Below, piece by piece: positions 15,101 through 27,100 of a DNA stretch of 64,000 nt (positions are counted from its first letter, which is position 1; the number at the start of each line of letters is the position of its first letter). The translations under genes were made by a program, and so were the position numbers. The notes below the pieces were generated by a model. The model was not told the DNA's origin, did no database searches, and was given only the letters and a program-made list of their open reading frames with translations. Source of the DNA: Corbicula japonica (Eukaryota > Mollusca > Bivalvia > Venerida > Cyrenidae); the NCBI GenBank assembly GCA_038501625.1, contig JAZAYU010000010.1:9941380-10005379 (forward strand). Direction: 5' to 3'.

Positions 15101-18100
15101 TTAAGTATGTTATCACTTTGCTGTAGCAGATATTTTCACAGTCATTTTGGTTGTAAGAATATTGATGTATATATTTTGTATTTCTCAAATGTTACTTGGC
15201 CAAAGTAAAGCCAAACAATATACACCATATTGGTAAAACTTTTACAATTTCTGGTAGTAATGTTTTAGCCCTTTACTCACACATTTATTGTATGAGCTAA
15301 CAGTGTTGATCTAGATCAGCCGGCACATCTGTGCCTTCTATTCAGGATCGTCACCATTCTCTTTTAGATTTATTTGATTTTTCTGACCAATATGTGACTG
15401 AAGCAGAACCAGATCAGATGGCATGGTTGTGCAGGCTGATCTGGATCTACACTAGTCGCACATGCTTTAAAATGCATATACATGTATATGAAGTAAAGTG
15501 TTAAAACATTTATGCCCTACTTTCCAGCAATACCTTTCGTCTGAAGAAGAACAAGACATACAATTGAAGAGCAGTTACAGAAAAACAAAACCTAGGCAAG
15601 CAACAGGTAATCATTGGATCTACAGTGAAACCAGTTTAAGGACTGGAAAAAAGTGGTCTTTACAGTGAGGTTGTCTTTATTTCAGGGTAGAAAATAATGC
15701 AAAACTGCAAAATGGGACATCTGGCCTTATTATTGAGGTGGTATCAATTTTCTTTAATGGGGTTTTACTGTATGTTTAAGTCAAATTTTAGGATCGGATA
15801 AGTTATAAGGACCAAATTTTGTCTTGATGATATCTTTAACACATTTGAAACTGTCATCTGGAGTCTAAAAGTAGGTAAAATCAACAAAAATCTTTGTTAA
15901 TACAAAAGAAGCCACATTTAAAACACATCTGTTTCAAACAGGTAGTCTATGTCATGGATATCTCACGGTGTGTCATTGTCCTTTATAGATTTGGTTAACC
16001 CTTTACTTCATATATACACCTTTAAAGCATGGACAAACAGAGTAAATCTGGATCAGCTGGCAAATATGTGCCATCTAATCAGGATGAACACTGTTTGCTT
16101 TTAGATTCATTTAGTTATTTCTGACCAGTGCAGATCCAGATCAGTTGGCACAGATGTGCCAGCTGATCTGGATCTACACTAGTGGCTCATGCATTAAAAC
16201 ATGTATATATGGAGTACAAAGTTCAGTTTCCCAGAGTGCTCAAGGTTCCATGGAGTACAGAGTTAAGTTTTCCAGAGTGCTCAAGGTTTTGATGATCAAA
16301 ATTGGAAGTTTCACTGTATAGATTTTTTCAACTTTATTATTTAGGTAATATGAAATTACTGAAAAGATTTGCCCATTTTTATCCCACTTAAGTACATGTT
16401 TATTTATTCACAATTGTTTTTGCTGCCTTGTTTATTTGGAATCCAAGGAATACTGATCTAGTTGATAGCCATTTTTAATATAAAGTTTATTCTCAGTGCT
16501 AGAGTAAGTAATGACATCACCATGAATGTCATCTATTAGAACCTGGACCTTGTTGAGGTCTGCAGTGAGCTGCTGAATGTTTTTTGTATCATGGCTACAT
16601 ACATATACATAGCCATGTTTGTCCACAGAAATACCCACAGGATATTTCAGGTCATTATCCTTATAGACGGCCTTGACCTTCCCACCCAAGGTCATACTGG
16701 TAACACTGTTTTTCTTGCTGTCAGTTAAATACAGCGTTTGCCCATCAGGACTAACAGCTATTCTTTCCATGTTACCTTCTTTATCTGTGTGGATGATCGT
16801 TGTGATCTTTTCTGTCATGTTCATTTTATCAATCCTGTGTGGCTTAAGTCCATAAATATTACCTGCACTGTGTACCATGCTGCAATAACAGTCATGTGCG
16901 TGAAACAGCTGGTTGGTTGGCTCTATGACTCCGGATTCAGACACAGTGAAGATTTTTATTTGCTCTTTAAAGTTTGATAATGATACTGATACAGCAAGCT
17001 GATCGTCACTTACTGATGTCACTGAAAAAATGTCGGCTGCATCAACAGTTATCTCTGAGATCACACATTTACTGTTTGCATCTATCACCTTCAACTTCCT
17101 GTTCCCCGTATCAGATGCAGCACAGTAGTGTCCATGCATTGCGGTGATTGCAAGTATATATGGCTCTGTTTCATCTGTTATAGTCTTTATGTCAGTCACC
17201 GACACGAGTCTGGCTGTTGCAAGTTTGCAGATTTCTGTAGTTGTTCTCATCATAGCCTGGATCTGTTCTGATGGAAGCATTGTAAAATTCTGTATGCTGA
17301 GTTCCTCTTGAATTTTGTCAAATTGATCATGAAAAGATCTCATTTTCCCCTGGCTCTGTTTCATTGCAATAAATTGTCCACATTTTTGTCCTGTGTTCTT
17401 TGCCTCCATGTCAATCTTTATTTCATCAAATTCTCTTTTCATGCAATCTAACCTTTCAGAAGCAGCTTTTAGAGTGTCTTTGTTTCTTTCCTCTATAGCT
17501 GTAATTTGTTCATCTATCATTTTCTCCAGTTGATCAAAAAATGAGTTGACAATGGCCCTCTGGCATTTTAGTTCCTGTTTAGCAAGCGTTTTCATTTCAT
17601 AGTTGAAAGTTATATGTGCTTTTAACTTTTCCTCGTGTTCAGAGAATGCATTATCTGTTGACTGAATGTCTTTATGAAACTTCTGGAAGTCTTTGGTATG
17701 TTCTTGATCAAGATCTTTGACAATGTCAGAGATGTGTTTCACTTCCTCACATTGACAATGATCAGTTGTGACACAGATGTGACATGCAAGTTTATTACAT
17801 GTCTCACAGAAGAGTTCTATGATTTCAATGGGATGGCTTGGGCATTTTTCCTCACAGATGTCCAAAAGTCCTCTAATGGAATCGGTAGGAATTGGCATTG
17901 AGTCCTTGTTAAGTAGCACATGGATTTCTGTTTCTCTTTGCTGTTGATGTACCTGGTAACACACTTCACAAAGATATACATGACAGTCCACACAGTAACC
18001 CTCAGCTTTAACTCTAGCTTCATCACAAGAGTAGTAAGAGTCATTGACATCAGATGCTTCAAATGCAGAATGACTGTATTGCTCTGACTCGGCCATTCAA

Positions 18101-21100
18101 CAAGCTATAACCATGTTATTCCTTCAAGATGTTGTATATATTTTTTTTCCCTTTTATTTTCTCAAATTATTCAGGAACATTATCCATTACATTAATCATT
18201 ACAATATTCCAACTTACTCACATTCAAAATTTCCAATAATTTAATTAAATTAATTCAAAAGTTAAATCAAATCTGAATATTGTTTCATATAATGAATACC
18301 TTTCAAACACTAGATACCAGTACATGTGATTATTGTGGTGTTTTTAGTACATCAGGTAGTTTAACTTATTGGAATATTGATTAAACATTTTACGACAGAA
18401 TAGTACTTGATAGTTTTGGTCTGTAAATAAATGATATTTGAGCTGAAATAGTTTAAAGTTATACTCAAGTCATTAACCCAGTTTATGGGTTGTGAAATTG
18501 TAGGCTCCTTATATTTAGCAAGGGTTTAATTTTCATGTATTTCATGGTAGGAAACATGCGTGAAATCAAACTCCATCCATTATTAACCGCATTATGTCTT
18601 GTTAGAATAATACAACTGCACAAATTTATTCCTTACTAAAATGACATTTGTGTCATTTGTGCAAAAATTATACCCTGTGAAATCAAAGGATACCATAGTA
18701 TAGTAGGGGGATGTTTTGTAAGAATTGATTTACTGATATACCCAGATAGTAGATCTTGATGACCTGGGTCTACATTTCTCACCAGTATGGAGTTGTTACT
18801 AGTGTTGTAGACAAGACTTTTAAGCCTTTATTCTCTATCTATGATTTTTAACGCAGGAACTTACAGTGTAGACCCAGATCAGCCGGCACATCAGTGCTGT
18901 CTGAACAGGATCTTCAATGTTCGCTTCTTGGTCAGAAATAGCCTAATAAATCTAAAAACAAACAGTGAAGATCCTGAACAGACAGCACTTTATGTACTTG
19001 GTCCATAACTTTAAAACTACTTTAAATATAACCTTGCTATGTGAAATATATATTCACTGTACAAAATAACCAGCATGACCCATAACTCTGCTACAAATAT
19101 TTTTAAAAATTATGGCCCTTCCTTTCAGTATTTTTATTAAAGTTTTATGCATATGGATAATATCATAAATACCTTTCAAATAGTTGATATGGAACATAAA
19201 ATAAATGAAACTCATGACAACCTGATTTTAGTGTGAGGCTTATAGAGATGTACTCATCTATCTGTCCCTCCATACGTATGTCCCCCTAATCTTGTGGCAT
19301 CAATTAACTATATGCAGATATCTTTTAAATTTGCATAGATGATAAGCAGGATGTGTAGATGACAAGAAAGATTTTGTCCTGGGACTATTTTTACCAGAGT
19401 TAATGCCCTTTGTTACAAATGTTGTTGTAGCAGTGGGGGCATCAGTGTCCGAGGACACATTCAAGTTTTTAAGCAGTTATGCCCCTTTTAACTAAGACTT
19501 CTTTAAAGCTTTCAAGTATTTGGTTGATATCTTTAACATGACTCAAAGGATTTATTTGACCTACTTCATTTCCAATAAGTTCCATAACTATTCTAAGTAT
19601 TTTTTCATAGATTTTTTAACAGTTACTCATAAAGTTTCTTAATCTTCTAAAAATATTTAAAGTTATTCCCCAATTCAGAGAAATATAACAACTATCCTAA
19701 AATAAATATCAATATATAAATTTAATGTACATCAAAGAATCAAACCCTTTCCTCCATATATACGCATTTTTACGCATGTGCCAGCTGATATGGATCTACA
19801 CTGGTCGCATTTAGGTAAGAAGTAACCTGACGAATCAAAAAGCGAACAGTGCAGATCCTGATCAGACAGCACGGATGTGCCGGCAGATCTGACTCTACAA
19901 TCAATCAATCAATGTGTGTCTATGGAAGAAAGGATTAAGCTTGTAATTGAACATAAGTCTTTTCTTAAACAGTACCTCAGTCACTGAGTGGTCTTGATTT
20001 ATCCATCATCAAGGAACTGGAAGAAACCAGAAGGGCTGTTCAAGAAGTAAAGGAATTCCTTGCTAAAGGTCAAGGTCCTGGTAAGTGCATTCTATTTATA
20101 GCCATAACCACACAAGTGTCATGTCAAAGAATGGGTATTGATAGGAAAAATGACATTGTGATCTATTGCGATATTTTACTTACTTATTGCAATATATAAT
20201 TATATGTTACTTATAAAATAATATGCAAAAACACTAAACTAGCTTTATTGGAGGTAAATAACAGTTTGAGGTTTGATTTTCAATAACTGCGCAGAAATAA
20301 ACTTTAAATTAAAACATAAGTGGATCATTTAAATTGTAAACAACTTTGATTGTGAGGATTCTTAAAAGTGTGGCTTGTTTATGCTCAAATTACATTGTTA
20401 ATAATAAGGTTTCAATAAGCATAACTAACACCCGTATTTTAAAATCACATTGGGGTATCGTATCGTCGGCAAATATACTGCACAAAATGGTGTACCATGA
20501 TATATTGCCCACCCCTAGTCAGGTTTAACACCCAGGCTCTTAGGTCTAAGATCAAGTTCATGGCTAACAAAAATACAATTTTCTTATGCAGACTATAACT
20601 TCTTTTATTCTTTCCTAAGTCTAAGGTCAAGGTCACTGTTAATAATCATAGATCTTTCTTGTTCAAGGAACAAGAGCATCATGAGGGATTTCTAAATGAC
20701 TTCGCATATTTAAAGACCATAACAAGACAAAATAGCACCCACAGTAGGTCCAAGGTCAGGGTCACTGTTACTAAATATAGAATTTTCTTGGCCAGGCTTT
20801 AACTTCTTTATGGATAGAGGGCTTTCAAAATCATGTTTCTGTTGTGAGTCAAAATGATTTTTCAGAGCTAGATAGAGATCTTTACAAGTACATCACAGTT
20901 ATACCGGTAGAACGCCAGCTACAACAGAGGTCGCTCCACTCACCTCTGAACATCCAGTTACCAGGTCAAACTTACCCAATGACCTTGACCTCTCCAAACA
21001 TTGCTGGCTTCAGCCAAGGTCAAGGTCAGTACATGTTCAGCCCACAGGAAGCACAAGCACTCAGTGCTAGGCTAGTTTCGCCGCTCTCCAATGGAAGATC

Positions 21101-24100
21101 AGATAGTAAGATAAACATTAACGAAGATTTCGATGAGCCTAGGATAAGATTTCCAGCGAATTTCATGGGTTTAAGTAACAGTGAAAGTGAAAGTACAGTT
21201 CAGAACACGCCCAGTTTTGTGATAAGTAGTCCAGATGATGACAACCGGTTGAAGATTCCTGCTGATTTTATGAGAAGTGGGCGTGAACGTGATAATGAGG
21301 AAGACTCTGCTAAGAAGACAAATTCACAGCAACTTGCATCAAAGTTTGCCAAGATGGGAGGTAACTTTTCTCTGTAATATCTCAGGAGTTTGACAATTGT
21401 ACAAAAGTTAAGTTTGTAATACTATGTGTTATATAGTCTTTATAAATAACAAGACAAGGATGGCAACTTATTACAATAAAATTGCTCATTTTAGTAATTA
21501 TTCATTTCATAAAAAATGTTTAGATCAAGATGTACATCAGTGCCCAAGGTTATAAAGCTGAGATTGGAAACCAGTCTCAAATCTCAAGCATCTGATTGGC
21601 TGAAATGGCGACTGGTCGCCATTTCAGCCAATCAGATGCTTGAGATTTGAGACTGGTTTCCATGCTCAGTTTTATAACCTTGGAGCCAGATTATGAGCTT
21701 TATGGCATGTATGAACGTATGACACTATTGATGTGGGAACAGTGTCAACACATCTGTGCCATCTGATCAGGATCTTCACTGTTCACTTCATTGTGATTAA
21801 TTACATGATGAATAAAAAAGAGAACAGGGTAGATCCTGACCATAGGGCACAGATGTTCCAGCATATCTGGATCTATACTGTTCATCCATGTGATAACAGC
21901 CATATCCCATGGAGTAAAGGTTATAGCAGCTACTAGTATGGCAATCTCACTAAAGTCAGATCTAACAAACTTTTAGATTTGATGATGGCCCACAGACACC
22001 GTACTTAAGTAATAGCAGTTTTCCCAGATTACTATTTGTTATGCAAACTTCTACACTTACTACGTCAACAGTTTTCAAGATATCGACTTGAAACTTTACA
22101 CATATGCTCTTGGTACATTTGCGCAAATTTTTTTTCTCTCATGTAGATCAGTCCATTATTTTTCGGAGGGGAGCACGATTTAACAAAATCTTGTGATGCG
22201 AACTACTTCTACAGTTTTTATGATATTGACTTGAAACTTGATACATATGTTCGGCATGAAGTGTAGATGTGGGTGACATATTTTTCGTGTGGATCAGTCC
22301 ATTATTTTTTGCAGGGGACATGATTTAACAAAATTGTGTTATGCAAACTTCTACACTTACTACGTCAACAGTTTTCAAGATATCGACTTGAAACTTTAAA
22401 CGTATGTTCTTGGTACATTTGTGCAAATTTTTTTCTCTCATGTAGATCAGTCCATTATTTTTCGGAGGGGAGCACGATTTAACAAAATCTTGTGACGCGA
22501 ACTACTTCTACAGTTTTTATGATATTGACTTGAAACTTGATACATATGTTCGGCATGAAGTGTAGATGTGCGTGACATATTTTTCGTGTGGATCAGTCCA
22601 TTATTTTTTGCAGGGGACATGATTAAACAAAATCGTGTTATGCAAACTTCTACAGTTTTCAAGATATCGACTTGAAACTGAAATCATATGTTCTGCATGA
22701 AGTGCGCGTGTTAGTGACATATTTCTTATGGATCAGTCCATTTTTGGTTTGAGGGGAGCATTATTTAACAAAATCTTATGACACAAACTACTTCTCCAGT
22801 TTTCAAACTTTTAACATACGTTCGTGATTAGATTTGCATGACATATTTTTTTTCATTTGGATCAGTCCATTATTTTTTAGAAGGGGAGCACGATTCAACA
22901 AAACCTTCTGACGTCAACTACTTTTACAGTTTTGTTTACATCCGGTGAAAACCCAAGTTGCTATTTTTAAACACAACTTTTGCAGCAAATTTTCAGGATT
23001 TCAATTATTTTTCAACTTTCACCCATGAAAGATGCAAACATCATTTCTGTATACTCTGACAAAGCAGTATTACGGGGGTATTAATCACCTTCAGTGATAG
23101 CTCTAGTTTTAGAAATTGTCAACACAAGAAGCAAAATGACCTGATTTCCATGGTTAAAAATACTATTTTCATTTTTACTTTTGCGATTTTGTAGGCGACA
23201 ATCTGACTGGTTCAAAGGGTAACTGATAAGCACATTTTAGTAACTTGCGTCAGATCAAAATAGAGTAGTGGTTTTCAGAAGATGATTTAATAATCAGATT
23301 GCTAGTACACTGCAACTCCATTATATCGCGGACCTCGGGGTCCAAGCCCGCCAACTGCGATATAAACGGAGCGCGATATAAGTAAATATTCGCGCTGAAA
23401 CAAGGAGAATTCATTTGTTTTTGCTGTCAAATGCATGTATATCGCGGTGTTGCATAATTAACACGCCGTGAGATCTACGAGTACTTCAGGGAGTACGTTC
23501 CGTGCTGGACAAATGTTTTAAAACAACTTTATTTATAAATATAATTTATTAAGTTTTATTTTTAATAAAAAAGAAATTAATTGTACAAATGTACAAAACA
23601 AAGATCGCCGTCTTCAATTTCCAATGGCGGTATAATTGTTTTTGGTACTTTCAACTGATCGACGATCTGTTGGTCGGTCATGGTCGGCGATGTAAGTTCG
23701 TCGTTGTCCGTCGTTTACCAGCTTCATATGTCGATGAGCAGGTAATGTCAAAATAACAAACTGTTTTGACGTTTCCTGCTCATGCCTATTATGGATAGCA
23801 ACTTGCATTAATTGTCACTAATTTGCGGTTTGTCTCGTGAACAAAATTCTGCCAGTACATATCAGCTTGGTGTTTTTCGCACCTATTGTTCGTCACAAAG
23901 GGGGTTTCATGTCAAATCAGAAGCAACAAAATTGTAAAAAAAACAAACTCTAATCTATTTTCGTACGTTTGATGTGAAATTGTATCTTCTGGTGAACGTG
24001 TACATCACCTCTTAAATCCCTGCATACAAAATGTAATAAACAGCCATCGCCGAAAATGACGTAATACGACACGAAAAAAGCATGCGTGAATTTGTCGCCA

Positions 24101-27100
24101 ACGTTGACTTAATCATTTGATCTTTTTTACCACCCACGAAGAATGAACAAACATATACATTGTAAATGTGCAAAAAAATTGGGATCCACGGACCAAGCGC
24201 GATATATTGGATATCGCGATATAACGGATCGCGATATAACGGAGTTGCAGTGTATATATCTCAGTAACTGCTGACTGATTTGATTTGAACATTCCATAGT
24301 GTTTTCCTGAATATAAGACGATAGGGTTCAATACAGTAAATTTCACCAAAAAAAATTTGCAAATTTGGTGCCTGTTGACACAGTCCAACTGATCAGTTTA
24401 CAAAAAATTTAATGCAAAAACAACATTACAGGTTTATGTAGAGTTTCCTCTTTTCTTCAATTATAAAAAGTTGAAAGGAAACAACACTAGGATTTTGAAA
24501 ATATCTATACAACATGTTTCTACTTTTTCAGTCTTCTTCTGGTACAAAAACAAAAAACTTAACATCCATTGCACATAATTAAATCCCAACATGAAATTGA
24601 AACAAACAATACTCCTATCCTTCAACCAATTTCTTATTCACCCCACCTCCTTCATTCCTCTTACTTAGGTAACACATTCAACAGACATGCCCTCACTGCT
24701 TTAAAGCAGTTAGATGCAGCAGTGGCAGCAGAAGTGTCTGATTTTGATGCCAGCCGGAAAACAGGGAACAAGTTATCTGCTGAGACTATGGAGGGGCAAT
24801 CTGAGAATGGAGAGACATTTTTTCAGGTACCTCCGCCACCCCCACCACCTCCACCTCCAGGTTTGTGCTCTTTTTTTATTTTCATATGTGCTGAAGATTT
24901 TTAAACTGAGATTTGAAACTAGCCTCAAATCTCAAGCATCTGATTGGCTGAAATAGCCAGTTGCCATTTCAGCCAATCAGATGCTTAAGATTTTAGACTG
25001 GTTTCTATTCTTAGTTTTATGATCTTGGGCCCTAATCTACCATGACAAAATGGGGCTTATAGTCCATGTGAAGAGCACTGTGCTCTTGTTTTATTCTCAT
25101 CATCTACTATGACAAAATGGGGCTTATAGTCCATGTGAGGAGCGCTGTGCTCTTGTTTTATTCTCTTCATCTACTATGAATAAATGGGGTTTATAGTCCA
25201 TGTGAAGAGCACTGTGCTCTTGTTTTATTCTCATCATCTACTATGACAAAATGGGGTTTATAGTCCATGTGAAGAGCACTGTGCTCTTGTTTTATTCTCA
25301 TCATCTACTATGACAAAATGTGGCTTATAGTCCATGTGAGGAGTGCTGTGCTCTTGTTTTATTCTCTTCATCTACTATGACAAAATGGGGCTTATAGTCC
25401 ATGTGAGGAGCGCTGTGCGCTTGTTTTATTCTCTTCATCTACTATGACAAATTGGGGTTTATAGTCCATGTGAAGAGCACTGTGCTCTTGTTTTATTCTC
25501 TTCATCTACTATGACAAAATTTGGCTTATGGTCCATGTGAAAAGCACTGTGCTGTTGTTTTATTCTCTTCATCTACTATGACAAAATGGGGCTTATAGTC
25601 CATGTGAAGAGCACAGTGCTCTTGTTTTATTCTCTTCATCTACTATGAAAAAATGGGGCTGATGGTTTATGTTACTGGCATAGACCCTGCTCAGCCTATG
25701 AATCCACATATTCTGATCAGCTTGTACACAAGTCACTATTCAGTAAAAGAATCATTCATCATGTATCTAGAAAACAGTTTTAATGGTTCTGACTAAGTCT
25801 AAAATTAGATCACGATTTACAGTTATGGAAAGTCAGTCACAGGTAAACATATACATATGCATTATTTTGTCTTCATTGGCTTTTAATGGTTCCGAAATTA
25901 AATATAATTCTGACTCCTGCGTCCACTTTCCCATCCATGCCTTAGTAACCAGGTGATTTGGACAAGAGCTATTCATTATAAACAAATAAGTAAAAGTTAT
26001 CCCTTAGATCTTTAGACAGGTTCTTGCTGAACAATTGTTTTTATTTTTGTGCCCCCCCTACCTACCCCACCCCCTCTTGGGCAAACTGGGAGAAAACCCT
26101 CTGTATATTTGTCTTCATTTCTTCCAGTTGCTCCGCCCCCTCCTCTACCACCAGTTCCAGGCAATATTTCATCTCCAGATAAAGGGATGAATGTCAAAAG
26201 AATTAATTGGGAGAAATTAGACCAACAGAGAGTTGAGAATACAGTATGGGAACAGGTAAGTTGTTAAATAGAAAGAAACACATTAGGTGTTTTAGAGTAT
26301 GGGAACAGGTATGGTATTTTACAGTATTGGAACAGGTATGGTATTTTACAGTATGGGAACAGGTATGGTATTTTAGAGTATGGGAACAGGTATGGTATTT
26401 TACGGTAAGAGAGCAGGTATGTTGTTTTACAGTGTTGGGAACAGGTATCATTGTGTATTAAATTATGGGAACATGTAAGGTATTTTACAGTATTGGAACA
26501 GGTATGGTATTTTACAGTATTGGAACAGGTATGGTATTTTACAGTATGGGAACAGGACTGGTATGGTATTTTACAGTATTGGAACAGGTATGGTATTTTA
26601 CAGTATGGAAACAGGTGTGGTATTTTACAGTATGGGAACAGGTGTGGTATTTTACAGTATTGGAACAGGTATGGTATTTTACAGTATGGGAACAGGTATG
26701 GTATTTTACAGTATTGGAACAGGTATGGTATTTTACAGTATGGGAACAGGTGTGGTATTTTACAGTATGGGAACAGGTGTGGTATTTTATACAGTATGGG
26801 AACAGGTATGGTATTTTACAGTAGGGGAACAGGTATGGTATTTTACGGTAAGAAAACAGGTATGTTGTTTTACAGTGTTGGGAACAGGTATCATTGTGTA
26901 TTAAATTATGGGAACATGTAAGGTATTTTACAGTATGTGAACATGTGTGTTTTTACAGTAAGGGAACAGGTATGTTGTTTAACAGTATGAGAAGAGGTAT
27001 GTTGTTTTACATGGTTTGGAACAGGTATAACGGTGTTTTAAATTATGGGAACAGGGAAGGTATTTAACAGTATGTGAACAGGTATGTTTTTACAGTATGG

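Noticed and set aside
20844..20865. ATG at 20844 as a start for the 177-codon frame
   Set aside because: The acceptor tttttcag ends at 20865 and the phase fits exon 9; the ATG is intronic.
21361..21377. TAA at 21375-21377 as the true end of the protein
   Set aside because: A usable donor GGAG|gtaact precedes it and the next exon continues in the right phase into FH1 and FH2.
24113..24388. 91-codon minus-strand frame
   Set aside because: It spans the boundary of the pogo-like element and has no recognisable domain.
22000..25667. Regularly spaced repeats considered as a CRISPR array
   Set aside because: Units are contiguous without unique spacers, and the genome is eukaryotic.
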